Shown here: positions 36,328-45,057 of the stretch, piece after piece
How the letters are laid out: every line of letters begins with the position of its first letter
Position numbering within the stretch: position 1 is the first letter of the stretch
Source of the DNA: Levilactobacillus brevis
GTDB taxonomy: Bacteria; Bacillota; Bacilli; Lactobacillales; Lactobacillaceae
Length of the DNA: 64,000 nt
Direction of reading: 5' to 3'
Assembly (NCBI GenBank): GCA_003666485.1
Contig: CP032931.1
Span: 2,170,001-2,234,000, forward strand
Made by a program: the position numbers and the translations under genes
Notes under the pieces: generated by a model
What the model was told of the DNA's origin: nothing
The model's input: the letters and a program-made list of their open reading frames with translations, nothing else
Database searches by the model: none

Positions 36328-36362
36328 AGCACTAACCAGTTTTTGCTGGTCGGTGCTTTTTT
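36328..36362 (+). terminator. Terminator after rpmB
   Basis: Stem AGCACTAACCAG/CTGGTCGGTGCT with a TTTTTG loop, then six Ts. Confidence 0.9.
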
Positions 36363-36378
36363 ATTGGCCTTAAATCAT

Positions 36379-36561
36379 GCTGGCCGCCTACCGTTACGTG
36401 AAAGTCTAGGCTGGAACGCTGGGGGAGGACGGCCCGAGCCAAAGTTCGGTCTCGAGCCTTGCTTTGAGCCGAAAATTCACGTCTCAAAGTCACCAATTTA
36501 GTAGCCAAAATCGCTACTAAATTCCCCGGCTGAGCCTAGATTTCACTTCACTCACGGCTGA
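36379..36561 (+). repeat. Intergenic structured repeat, copy E (second subfamily)
   Basis: A 183-nt copy starting 17 nt after the rpmB terminator. Closing arms GTGAAAGTCTAGGCT/AGCCTAGATTTCAC (one bulge). Internal hairpins: CGAG/CTCG with the conserved loop, CTTTGAG/CTCAAAG and AATTTAGTAGC/GCTACTAAATT. The 170 nt after it (36562-36731) hold nothing I recognise. Confidence 0.9.
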
Positions 36562-36731
36562 CACAGACTATTTCAACTAAAAGTTGTAAGTTGATAATAC
36601 TCAGCCGACAAGGATTGTGAACACTAAAGTAGTCCACACCGCCACCTGTGACTGTCGGAGATTACCCACAAAACTTGCAAGAAATCGCTGAAATGGCAAC
36701 GTTCGTCCACACTAGTGGGTAACCTGTCACA

Positions 36732-36911
36732 TAGCCGAGAGTGAGCTGAATTTGGACTCAGCCGTGGGCGTTTTCAAGTGGTCTGCTTGGAAACTGGCGT
36801 CTTCGAGACGCGATTTTCGGCTCGAAGCGAGGTTGAAGACCGATTTTTGGCTTCGACCGGTCCTTCCCACAGCGTCACGGTCCAAATTTGGCGAACGGTA
36901 AGGCGACCAGC
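36732..36911 (-). repeat. Intergenic structured repeat, copy F
   Basis: A 180-nt copy in inverted orientation relative to E. In its own sense: closing arms AATTTGGAC/GTCCAAATT, internal hairpins GAAG/CTTC, CTTCGAG/CTCGAAG and GTTTCCAAG/CTTGAAAAC (one mismatch). Confidence 0.87.
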
Positions 36912-37082
36912 ACCGATCACATGACATTCAAAGACTCATTTTGTCCCCGTAAACCCTGGTGTCACCATAAAAATCAAATTTTTTTCGTATCTAGTCACTC
37001 ATTGGTTAAACAAATCAACCATCTCTTCTATAAGATAGTTTACCAGAAGATACCACTACCTGCTGGTATGACACCTTCAGCG

Positions 37083-37143
37083 ACACCAAAACAGAGCCAG
37101 CCCGACGCCTTGCGTCGGGCTGGCTCTGTTTTGGTGTTTTTTT
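37083..37143 (+). terminator. Exceptionally long perfect terminator hairpin
   Basis: Arms 37083-37108 and 37112-37137 pair perfectly over 26 bp around a 3-nt loop (CTT), and a run of seven Ts follows at 37137-37143. On the minus strand no T tract follows, so it works on plus-strand transcripts. The only plus-strand gene upstream, rpmB, already has its own terminator at 36328. It may therefore end a separate short transcript from the 36930-37080 stretch, which contains TATAAG at 37030 but no open reading frame worth calling. Confidence 0.85.
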
Positions 37144-37161
37144 AAGTCACCATGCCTGTGA

Positions 37162-37836
37162 CTACTCGTGCCGGGCCTCGTACGTGTCGCAGCTTTGGAT
37201 CACGCACAATACGCCGGTGTCGAACTGAAACTCCCCCGTCTCGCCCACAAACTCGTTGCTGGCCAATGAGATGGGATACGGAATCGGCTCGTCGTGTAGC
37301 TGGTATTTTTCGTCAATCAGGCTCAGATGGTCGATGGACGTCAGCGGAATAAAGGCCAGATAATTTTTATCTGGTTCTTTACGCAGCTGGTAGTGACCGG
37401 GCAGGTAAAATGAAATCGTGTTTTGCTTATCGATCAAGCGAATGCGATTGGCATACCGCTTGTACTGAGGTTCCAGCACGATAAACAGGTTCGCTAAAAA
37501 GTGGTCGAGGCGGCCACCCGTCGCGCCGTAAATATCGACCCGTTCGGCGCCGTAGTCACCAAAGGCCACGGACACCGCCATTTGGGTATCAGTAAAATCT
37601 TTTTCGGGTTGCGACTGCCGAATATCTTTGACACTTCGCCGGACACGTTGCAGCTCCGGTGCGGCCAGGGAATCAAAATCCCCAATGGCTGCTACCGGTT
37701 GAACATTGTGTTCGATCAACCGCAAGGTCCCCCGATCAACGCCAATCCAGGGGCCAACGATTTTTTCAGTGAGGTCCGCTGGCCAATCCGCCTTCGGGCC
37801 CCCCACCAATAAATTAAACGTTCCGCCCCGAGGCAT
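37162..37836 (-). CDS. thiN: Thiamine diphosphokinase
   Basis: A 224-residue thiamine pyrophosphokinase converting thiamine and ATP to thiamine diphosphate. The catalytic motifs are VDRGT (about 33), AAIGDFDSL (about 49-57) and PEKDFTDTQMA (about 77-87); GATGGRLDHFLANL (about 104) follows. The C-terminal domain is a beta-rich thiamine-binding fold. The ATG overlaps the rpe stop (TAATG). It is the last gene of the pknB-rsgA-rpe-thiN run, the usual order in lactobacilli. Confidence 0.95.
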   Translation of the reverse strand: MPRGGTFNLLVGGPKADWPADLTEKIVGPWIGVDRGTLRLIEHNVQPVAAIGDFDSLAAPELQRVRRSVKDIRQSQPEKDFTDTQMAVSVAFGDYGAERVDIYGATGGRLDHFLANLFIVLEPQYKRYANRIRLIDKQNTISFYLPGHYQLRKEPDKNYLAFIPLTSIDHLSLIDEKYQLHDEPIPYPISLASNEFVGETGEFQFDTGVLCVIQSCDTYEARHE

Positions 37837-38489
37837 TATTTTGTTGCGTCCTTCAGGGCTTGAATCCGGGCAGCTGGGTCGTCGGCGTTGAAGACGTATG
37901 AACCAGCTACAGCAACCGTGGCACCGGCGTTTGCGCAGTCAACAACGGTTTGATCGTTGACCCCACCATCGACTTCGATATCAAAATCATACCCCTTGGC
38001 CTTCTTGATGGCATCCAGTTCAGCGATCTTAGCGACCGTGCTGTGTAAGAACTTCTGACCACCAAAGCCAGGGTTGACCGTCATGACCAAGACTTGACCG
38101 ACCATGTCCAAGACAGGTTCAATCATCGCCACTGGCGTCCCCGGGTTGATCACAACTTCTGGGGTAGCCCCAGCGTTTTGGATCATTTGTAAAGCCCGGT
38201 GAATGTGTGGCGTTGCTTCAACGTGGACCCCGATGATGTCGGCGCCGGCCTTGGCAAAGTCTTCAACGTAGCGTTCTGGGTTTTGAACCATCATGTGAAC
38301 ATCCAAGACCATCTTCGTAATTGGCCGAATTGCCTTGACCCAACCGGGGCCGTAAGACAATGCTGGGACGAAGTTGCCGTCCATGATGTCGATGTGTAAG
38401 ACCTCGGCACCCGCCTGGTCGACCTTTTCGATATCTGGTTGTAGGTTCACGTAATCCGCACTTAAAATTGATGGCGCTACTTTAATCAT
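37836..38489 (-). CDS. rpe: Ribulose-phosphate 3-epimerase
   Basis: A 217-residue TIM-barrel epimerase interconverting ribulose-5-phosphate and xylulose-5-phosphate in the pentose phosphate and phosphoketolase routes. Metal and catalytic residues appear in HIDIMDGNFVPALSYGP (about 33), LDVHMMVQNPERYV (about 65), MTVNPGFGGQKF (about 137) and IEVDGGVN (about 172). It lies 12 nt after rsgA and is coupled to thiN. Confidence 0.97.
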   Translation of the reverse strand: MIKVAPSILSADYVNLQPDIEKVDQAGAEVLHIDIMDGNFVPALSYGPGWVKAIRPITKMVLDVHMMVQNPERYVEDFAKAGADIIGVHVEATPHIHRALQMIQNAGATPEVVINPGTPVAMIEPVLDMVGQVLVMTVNPGFGGQKFLHSTVAKIAELDAIKKAKGYDFDIEVDGGVNDQTVVDCANAGATVAVAGSYVFNADDPAARIQALKDATK

Positions 38490-38501
38490 AAAATCTCTTC
38501 C

Positions 38502-39398
38502 TCATTTCTTCTTGTTATAAATTGGTTTTTGATTCTTTAACAACGTGAGTAATTGTAAATAATTGTCGTACCGGCTCTGCATGATGTCACCAGCAGCCAA
38601 CGCCGCCTTGACAGCACAGCCTGGCTCATTGACGTGCACACAGCCGCGGAACCGACAATCGGCAGCCAAGGCCATGAATTCTGGGAAATAATGGCACAGC
38701 TCGCGATAATCCAGCGTCAGCGTCTCGTAAGATGAGAAGCCCGGCGTGTCGGCCACTAAGCCACCCGCGATGGGCATCAGACTGACTTTCCGTGTGGTAT
38801 GCCGCCCACGATTCAGTGCCGTGGAGATCTCACCCGTCGCCAGCTCTAAGTCTGGCGCAATGTGATTCAACAACGTCGACTTACCGGCCCCGGTCTGGCC
38901 CATGATCACCGTTTCCTTATCTGCTAAGGTCGCCTTGAATTGGTCCAACCCCGCTGTCGAGAACGGCTCACGACTCAAGATCACCGGATAGCCAACCTGT
39001 CGATACCCCGCCGCCAATTTTTCAAAATACTGGTAACGGTCATCATCGATCAAATCGGTCTTCGTGAAGTAAATAACGGGCGCAATGCCACTCACTTCTA
39101 GGGCAATCAGCTGGCGATCCAACAGACCAGTCGAAAATTCCGGCTGGGCCACGGCGGTCACGACGACCCCCTGGTCAATGTTGGCCACGGGCGGGCGCGT
39201 CAGTGAATTGTCACGCGGCAAGATCTCTAAAATGTAGCCTTCCTGCGGTGTCGAGCTTTCAAAGGTCACGCGATCCCCGACCAGCGGTGTAATCTTGCGT
39301 TTCCGAAAGTTCCCCCGTGCTCGGGTCCGATACATCTGACCGTCGCTAAACACATCGTAGAAGCCACTAAGCGATTGACGAATCTGTCCTTCTGACAT
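38502..39398 (-). CDS. rsgA: Ribosome small-subunit-dependent GTPase RsgA
   Basis: A 298-residue circularly permuted GTPase that checks late 30S assembly. An OB fold at the N-terminus precedes the G motifs in permuted order: FTKTDLID (G4, about 115), GQTGAGKSTLLNH (G1, about 166) and DTPGFSSYE (G3, about 215). A zinc site CRFRGCVHVNEPGC lies near 248-261. The length is typical. The 3' end overlaps nothing, and rpe follows after 12 nt. Confidence 0.96.
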   Translation of the reverse strand: MSEGQIRQSLSGFYDVFSDGQMYRTRARGNFRKRKITPLVGDRVTFESSTPQEGYILEILPRDNSLTRPPVANIDQGVVVTAVAQPEFSTGLLDRQLIALEVSGIAPVIYFTKTDLIDDDRYQYFEKLAAGYRQVGYPVILSREPFSTAGLDQFKATLADKETVIMGQTGAGKSTLLNHIAPDLELATGEISTALNRGRHTTRKVSLMPIAGGLVADTPGFSSYETLTLDYRELCHYFPEFMALAADCRFRGCVHVNEPGCAVKAALAAGDIMQSRYDNYLQLLTLLKNQKPIYNKKK

Positions 39399-39645
39399 GC
39401 AACGCCTCCTTTATGGGTTTGTTTCCAGTTTACACTACTTTTCAGGCTGGCACTAGTTTTACTGTAGTTGTGTTAAATATCACAACTAAGCCAGTCGTCT
39501 GACAACACATCCCGCAACGCGTTCCTCAGAGCAGGCGGAACCCCTGGCAGCCGCAGGTAACTGACACGTTCAGTACGGCAATTTGACGAGTGGTCGTCAA
39601 TCAATATGCGCTTAACCATTGGCACGGCCGTTTTCCCATCCACGA
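39399..39645. other. Gap between pknB and rsgA
   Basis: About 250 nt without a supported gene. A 61-codon minus frame (39473-39658) overlaps the pknB terminator and lacks a ribosome binding site, so I do not call it. The rsgA promoter should lie here; TGTAGTTGTG...CACAACTA (39463-39489) forms an inverted repeat, GTTGTG/CACAAC. Confidence 0.5.
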
Positions 39646-39682
39646 CAAAAAAGCCCAATTCCCATTATACCGAGAATTGCGC
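39646..39682 (-). terminator. Terminator after pknB
   Basis: Stem GCGCAATTC/GAATTGGGC (one mismatch) on the minus strand, followed by seven Ts, 19 nt past the pknB stop. Confidence 0.85.
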
Positions 39683-39700
39683 TTGATTTGCAGCACTTTC

Positions 39701-41731
39701 TTAATTTTTCGTCACGTGGCTATCCGACGCAATCACGTGACCGTCACGCACCACCTTGTACGCCCCGGCCTTGCCGGAAGCGACGGTGAATGGCAACGTC
39801 ACGCTGGTGTCTGAGGTGATCGTCATTTGCTTGTAGATGGTGCTGAGTGAGTGGTCTTGGTCCTTCAAGTAGATCTGGACCAGGTTTGAGGCCGACGAGC
39901 TACTACTGCTACTGCTGTCGTCATCACTGTCCGAGTCACTGGAACTTTCGCTAGCACTATCGTCAAACGGAATCTTCACGTTAACGCTGAACTGATCGAC
40001 GCTAGAACTGCTTTGACTCTCCATGCCCCGTGACATGGTCAACGTAACCTCGTCACCTTCTTGGACCACGGCCCCCTCACCCGGCGACTGCTTGATGACG
40101 CGGCCCTTGGTCACGTCATTTGAGTAGGCGTAGTCAAATGCCAGGTTCAAGTTGTGGTTGGTGGCGTAGCTTTGCGCCTGGGCCTTGGTCTTGTTAGTCA
40201 AATCAGCCAAGGTGACCGTTGCCGACCCCGTGGAGACCGTAAACGTGATATCCGTTCGAGACGGAACGACGTTTTTTCCGGACGGCACGCTTTGTTGCAT
40301 GATGCGCCCAGCCGGTACACTGGTCGAGTGGACCGATTCGCGGTGGACCGTAAAGCCCAACGCCTCCAGCTTAGCAGCGGTGCTGGCGTACGCATCCCCC
40401 TGGTAATCGGCCAACCGGTACCGCTTAGGCCCAGTACTGATCCACAGATCAACGACCGTGTGGCGTTTCAGCTGGGTCCCCGAGCGTGGTTCGGTACGAA
40501 CGGCCCGGTGAATCTTGACTGTCCCGCTCGCCGTCTTGTGCACCTTGCCCACCGTTAAGTAGGCATCGGCTAGCCGGCTCTTGGCCACCTTTTCCGTGCG
40601 ACCTGCCACGCTAGGCACACTGGTCATCTGTGGCCGAAAGAGGGCCATCCCAATCAAGATGCCTGCCACCAACAGGAGGACGACCAACCCGGCCAACAAG
40701 AACTTGCGCCGCCGGGGATGGCGGGTCTTCTTTCGACCCTTTTTCCCGGTGGGTTTGGTCTTTGCACTGGCCTGGTCCGCGGATGTCGAAGCATCCGTCG
40801 TCGCCGCCTTGGCGTCAGTAGGCTGTGACAGATTCAAGGCGCTCAACGGCAAGACCTTGGTCTCCCCATCGTCGTCTTGGACCGGCGTGAATTTGACTTC
40901 GCCCGCCCGCTTTGGCGACAGCGACGTCTTTAGATCCGCCGCCATACTCGCCGCGTCGGCGTAACGGTCTTCGGGCCGTTTGGCCGTAGCTTTGAGCACC
41001 ACGTTTTCCAATGCTTGGGGAATCCGGGGGTCAATTTCACGGACCGAGGGAATCTCTGATTGGAAATGCTTCAGGGCAATGGAGACCGCCGTTTCGCCTT
41101 CAAACGGGACCGTGCCCGTCAGGAGTTCGTAGAGGATGATCCCCAACGAATAGATATCGGACTTCTTGGTCGCCATCCCCCCACGGGCCTGTTCCGGCGA
41201 CAGATAGTGCACGGAACCCAGCACCGTGTTGGTCTGCGTCAGGCTATGCTCTGACAAGGCCACGGCGATTCCAAAGTCGGTGATCTTGGCGACCTTGTGC
41301 TGGTCAATCAAAATATTTTGTGGCTTCAGATCCCGGTGAATGATGTTGTGTTCATGCGCCGTTTGCACCGCACTGAGAATCTGTTCCATGATGTGAATGA
41401 CTTCTTGATAGGCAATGGGGAAATGGGCCTTGATGTACGCCTTGAGGTCGGTCCCCTCGACGTATTCCATGACCAGATACTGCATCCCATTTTCTTCGCC
41501 GACGTCATACACCTGCACGATGTTGGGATTGACCAGCTCAGTCGCGGCCAACGCCTCACGTTGAAAGCGCCGAATCGTGCTGGGGTCATCCCGCAGATCG
41601 AGTCGTAATAATTTTACCGAAACATCACGGTCTAAGATCAGATCGTGTGCTAAATACACGTTGGCCATACCACCCTCACCGAGCGCGCGAATGATGCGGT
41701 ACCGGCCACTTAACGTATAACCCGTCCGCAT
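39701..41731 (-). CDS. pknB: PASTA-domain Ser/Thr protein kinase (PknB/PrkC/Stk)
   Basis: A 676-residue membrane kinase that senses muropeptides or lipid II and phosphorylates cell-wall and division proteins. The kinase domain (about 11-270) has LGEGGMANVYLA, HRDLKPQN with Asp134, TDFGIA and LSPEQARGG. A basic linker and one membrane segment (about 345-366) follow, then three extracellular PASTA domains (about 370-575). A Ser/Asp-rich stretch (about 592-615) and a C-terminal domain complete it. Its ATG overlaps the stop of the cognate phosphatase gene (TAATG), so the two are made together. Confidence 0.97.
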   Translation of the reverse strand: MRTGYTLSGRYRIIRALGEGGMANVYLAHDLILDRDVSVKLLRLDLRDDPSTIRRFQREALAATELVNPNIVQVYDVGEENGMQYLVMEYVEGTDLKAYIKAHFPIAYQEVIHIMEQILSAVQTAHEHNIIHRDLKPQNILIDQHKVAKITDFGIAVALSEHSLTQTNTVLGSVHYLSPEQARGGMATKKSDIYSLGIILYELLTGTVPFEGETAVSIALKHFQSEIPSVREIDPRIPQALENVVLKATAKRPEDRYADAASMAADLKTSLSPKRAGEVKFTPVQDDDGETKVLPLSALNLSQPTDAKAATTDASTSADQASAKTKPTGKKGRKKTRHPRRRKFLLAGLVVLLLVAGILIGMALFRPQMTSVPSVAGRTEKVAKSRLADAYLTVGKVHKTASGTVKIHRAVRTEPRSGTQLKRHTVVDLWISTGPKRYRLADYQGDAYASTAAKLEALGFTVHRESVHSTSVPAGRIMQQSVPSGKNVVPSRTDITFTVSTGSATVTLADLTNKTKAQAQSYATNHNLNLAFDYAYSNDVTKGRVIKQSPGEGAVVQEGDEVTLTMSRGMESQSSSSVDQFSVNVKIPFDDSASESSSDSDSDDDSSSSSSSSASNLVQIYLKDQDHSLSTIYKQMTITSDTSVTLPFTVASGKAGAYKVVRDGHVIASDSHVTKN

Positions 41732-42477
41732 TAGTCCGCCACCTCCCGTGAGAAGTTGGTCAGGAGCAACACGGTAATGTTATCGAGGCCCCCGGCGTCA
41801 TTGGCCAATTCAATCAAGTAATCACATTTTTCCTCGGCCGACCGGTCACTGGTCAAGACGGCTTGAATCGTCTGGTCATCGACCATGTTGGTCAAGCCAT
41901 CCGTACACATCAACAGCTGATCATTTAAGACCAGTGGGTAGGTGTTGAGGTCAAACCGGGCATCGTCAGAAATGCCCAACGACCGGATGATGACGTTTTT
42001 TTGCGGGTGATGGCGCGCCGCTTGACGACTGATCTCACCGCGTTTGACCAATTCATTGACCAACGAATGGTCCTCGGTCAGCTGGCGCAGTTGCCCGTCC
42101 CGTAACAGGTAGGCCCGGGAATCGCCAATGCTGGCAATGACGACTTCTTCGGTAAAGTACAGCGCCGCCACCAGTGTGGTGCCCATGCCGTTCAGGTCCG
42201 CAAACTGGTTAGACTTGTCGATGATCGACTGGTTTTCCGCGGTAATCTGTTGCGTGATCCACTCACTGGCCGTCGTCGGCGTGGTGAGCTTCGTTTGCTC
42301 AAACTCGTGGCCCAAATGCGAAACGGCCATGGCACTTGCCACGTCGCCGCCTTGGTGCCCACCGATGCCATCGGCAATGATGGCCAGATGCTGGCCGGCT
42401 AAGTTCGTGAAAACATCGACATAATCCTCGTTGTCATTGCGCTGCTTGCCAATGGACGTGCGGTATGCCACTTTCAT
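41731..42477 (-). CDS. stp: PP2C-type protein phosphatase Stp/PrpC
   Basis: A 248-residue PPM-family Ser/Thr phosphatase that reverses the action of the PASTA kinase encoded next. Metal-binding motifs are visible: NEDYVDVF (about 15), IADGIGGHQGGDVAS (about 35-49), SIGDSRAYLLRDG (about 115), MCTDGLTNMV (about 190) and GGLDNITVLLL (about 228). It lies 12 nt after rsmB and is coupled to pknB. Cytoplasmic. Confidence 0.97.
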   Translation of the reverse strand: MKVAYRTSIGKQRNDNEDYVDVFTNLAGQHLAIIADGIGGHQGGDVASAMAVSHLGHEFEQTKLTTPTTASEWITQQITAENQSIIDKSNQFADLNGMGTTLVAALYFTEEVVIASIGDSRAYLLRDGQLRQLTEDHSLVNELVKRGEISRQAARHHPQKNVIIRSLGISDDARFDLNTYPLVLNDQLLMCTDGLTNMVDDQTIQAVLTSDRSAEEKCDYLIELANDAGGLDNITVLLLTNFSREVAD

Positions 42478-42489
42478 GACTGGTCACCC

Positions 42490-43833
42490 CTACTTCTTCT
42501 TCCGAAAGGCACTCACGAAGAACCCATCTGAATCGAAATCATCCGGATAGATGTTCAACGTGTCCGTGGTCCGGTCAGCCTTAACGTCTAAGGCCGTTTG
42601 CACCCGCATGGATTCGAAATCCGGATGGGCAGCCAAGAACTTGGCCGCCACGTCCGCGTTTTCCGTGTCTAAAATGGTGCAGGTACTGTAGACCAGGATA
42701 CCGTTCGGCTTTAATTTTTCACTCACTGTGTCCAAGATGCCCAGCTGTACTCGCTGTAACTGTTGAATATCTTGGGCAGTCTTTTCATAACGAATCTCTG
42801 GTTTCCGGCGAATCAAACCCAACCCAGAGCACGGTGCATCGACCAAGATCCGGTCAAATTGCTTCTTGGGGAACTTGTCGTTGATCTTCCGGGCGTCTAA
42901 CGCCACGGCGTCGACCCGGTCGTCCACGTGCAGGCGTTCTGCGTTGGCTTCAATCAGGTTGACCTTCTTGGGATGCAGATCTAGCGCCGTGACCTTCCCA
43001 CCAGAATGGGCGTCTAACAACGCCGCAATCTGGGTGGTCTTGCCCCCAGGCGCCGCACAGGCATCTAAGACCTGGTCGCCAGGCCGGACCTGCAGCGCTT
43101 CGACCGGCAACATGGCACTCTCGTCTTGAATCGTCAGCTCACCGGTCTCAAAGACGTTGCTTTGGTTGGCCGCTTTGTCATCCAAGCGAAAGGCATTGGC
43201 AGCGACCACACTTGGCGTTACCGTGTAGCCTTGATCCGTCAGGGATTGGGCCACTTCTTCTTTAGTCGCCACCGCCGTGTTGACCCGTACGGATTGCGCG
43301 GCCGGTTGGTTGATGGTTTCTAAAATGCTGACGGCCTTGTCGTCGCCCACCTGCTTTTGAATCGCCGTTACCAGCCATTCAGGCACGGAGTATTGCAGGC
43401 TCAACCGCTGTGTCGGGTCCTGAATCTTGCTTAGATCTGGTAAGCCTTGACGGTCAATGGCGTGCAAGACACCCGTCACAAAGCGCCGAATGCCTTCGTG
43501 ACCCCGGTCTTTGGCCAATTGAATGGCCTCGTTGAAGATGGCTCGTTTAGGCACCCGGTCCAGGTAAAGTTCCTGGTACAGCGCCACGAGTAGCGTCATC
43601 TTGACCCAAGGCAAGACCTTTTGATTTGGCTTGACGAAGCCTTCTAAGTAATATTCCAACGTTAATTGGTGTTGGATCGTTCCGTAGACCAAATTGGTCA
43701 CGAAACGCCGGTCCACGTCACTTAAATTGTGACTCTCTAACGTCTGTTCCAGTTGTAAATTTGAGTAAGCCCCGTTTGCGACTCGGGTCAATGCTTCGAC
43801 CGCTAAAGCCCGCGGTGTCGTGTTTTTTGTCAT
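42490..43833 (-). CDS. rsmB: 16S rRNA (cytosine-967-C5)-methyltransferase RsmB
   Basis: A 447-residue m5C methyltransferase. The N-terminal NusB-like RNA-binding domain (about 1-135) is followed by the Rossmann domain with DACAAPGGKTTQIA (about 258), DAPCSGLGLIRRKPEI (catalytic region, about 328) and LVYSTCTI with the nucleophile Cys (about 385). The start overlaps the fmt stop by one base (TAATG), as usual in fmt-rsmB-stp-pknB. Confidence 0.96.
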   Translation of the reverse strand: MTKNTTPRALAVEALTRVANGAYSNLQLEQTLESHNLSDVDRRFVTNLVYGTIQHQLTLEYYLEGFVKPNQKVLPWVKMTLLVALYQELYLDRVPKRAIFNEAIQLAKDRGHEGIRRFVTGVLHAIDRQGLPDLSKIQDPTQRLSLQYSVPEWLVTAIQKQVGDDKAVSILETINQPAAQSVRVNTAVATKEEVAQSLTDQGYTVTPSVVAANAFRLDDKAANQSNVFETGELTIQDESAMLPVEALQVRPGDQVLDACAAPGGKTTQIAALLDAHSGGKVTALDLHPKKVNLIEANAERLHVDDRVDAVALDARKINDKFPKKQFDRILVDAPCSGLGLIRRKPEIRYEKTAQDIQQLQRVQLGILDTVSEKLKPNGILVYSTCTILDTENADVAAKFLAAHPDFESMRVQTALDVKADRTTDTLNIYPDDFDSDGFFVSAFRKKK

Positions 43834-44777
43834 TATTCAGCCACCTGTTCGCCAATTGTCAATGCGTCGCTCGTCCCGTTCAGAAAGTCCGTGATACTTA
43901 GCTTGGGCTTGCCAGCCGGTTGAATCTCGTCTAATCCTAATACACCGTGTTCCCCGGTCGCAATCGCCAAGTGGTGTTTGTCATGGCTGACCAATGATCC
44001 CGGCTTGAGGTCGGTCGTTTGGTCCAAGACCGTGACCTGCCACAGCTTGGTCCGCACGCCGTTTAAGTAAATGTGGGCGATTGGTGCTGGCCGCAATGCG
44101 CGGACCTTGCAGTCGATCAGGTGCGCACTGAGCGTCAAGTCAATGCGTTCCTCGTCAGACTTGATGGTCGGCGAGAAGGTCACCAGCTCTTCATCCTGTG
44201 GTACCGGCGTGATCTCACCAGCTAGTAGCTTTGGCAACGTCTCCAATAAGAGGTCGCGGCCCAAGTCGCTGAGCTTGTCAAACATGGTGCCCACGTCGTC
44301 TTGGTCCGTAATCGGAATAGCCCGTTGCGCTAGGACATCCCCGGCATCCATCTTCTTTTCCATGAACATGATGGACACGCCGGTCTCCTTGTCGCCATTC
44401 ATGATGGCGTAATGCACGGGCGCGCCACCACGGTACTTTGGCAGTAAGGAGGCGTGCACGTTAACGGCTGCGACCTTGGCTGCCTTGAGCAACTTGGTCG
44501 GCAAAAATTGACCAAAGGCCGCCGTCACGATCAGATCCGGCGCCAGTTCAATCGCCCGCGCCATCTCGGGACTCCCCGAGATTTTCTGTGGTTGGAGCAC
44601 TTCAATGTCGTGGGCAACCGCGACTTCCTTAACGGGGGAAGCGGTCAACACGTGTTTCCGTCCCACGCGCCGATCTGGTTGCGTCACCACGGCCAAGACG
44701 TCATAGCCATGGTCGATTAAACTACTAAGGATGGGTGCCGAGAATTTCGGCGTGCCCATAAAGATTACTGAAGTCAT
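43833..44777 (-). CDS. fmt: Methionyl-tRNA formyltransferase
   Basis: A 314-residue enzyme that formylates initiator Met-tRNA from 10-formyl-tetrahydrofolate. It begins MTSVIFMGTPKFSAPIL, the family start. The catalytic motif HASLLPKYRGGAPVHYAI (about 107-124) and the C-terminal tRNA-binding domain (about 205-310) are present. Two ATGs in frame are possible, 44777 and 44789; neither has a strong ribosome binding site. I prefer 44777 because relatives begin there. Structured-repeat copy G lies upstream, separating fmt from priA. Confidence 0.95.
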   Translation of the reverse strand: MTSVIFMGTPKFSAPILSSLIDHGYDVLAVVTQPDRRVGRKHVLTASPVKEVAVAHDIEVLQPQKISGSPEMARAIELAPDLIVTAAFGQFLPTKLLKAAKVAAVNVHASLLPKYRGGAPVHYAIMNGDKETGVSIMFMEKKMDAGDVLAQRAIPITDQDDVGTMFDKLSDLGRDLLLETLPKLLAGEITPVPQDEELVTFSPTIKSDEERIDLTLSAHLIDCKVRALRPAPIAHIYLNGVRTKLWQVTVLDQTTDLKPGSLVSHDKHHLAIATGEHGVLGLDEIQPAGKPKLSITDFLNGTSDALTIGEQVAE

Positions 44778-44838
44778 GTACTGCACCATACTTTCTGATA
44801 GTTTTTACTGAATTACTTGTTCGATTAGATTAGTGGTA

Positions 44839-45057
44839 GCTGTCCGCCTTGCCGTTACGTGAAACTCTGTCCGCCTACCGTTCGCCAAATATGGGCCGGA
44901 ACGCTGTGGGCGGACGGGTCGAGCCAAAGCGCGGTCTCGACACCTCGCCTTTGAGCCGAAAATCACGTCTCAAAGACGCCAGTTGCCTAAGCGGCATGAA
45001 TCGCGCCGCTAAGACAACTCCCACGGCTGAGCCCATACTTGGCGAACTCTCGGCTAC
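44839..45057 (+). repeat. Intergenic structured repeat, copy G (mosaic)
   Basis: A full copy at 44869-45057 preceded by an extra 30-nt fragment (44839-44868) matching the 5' end of the second subfamily (TGCCGTTACGTGAAA-like). The copy therefore looks like a mosaic or an insertion of one repeat into another. Main closing arms CGCCAAATATGGGC/GCCCATACTTGGCG (one mismatch). Internal hairpins: GTCGAG/CTCGAC, CTTTGAG/CTCAAAG and AGTTG-CTAAGCGGC/GCCGCTAAG-CAACT. The remainder of the gap (45058-45264) holds nothing I recognise. Confidence 0.88.

Noticed and set aside
39473-39658. 61-codon minus-strand frame between rsgA and pknB
   Set aside because: No ribosome binding site, overlaps the pknB terminator, no recognisable family.
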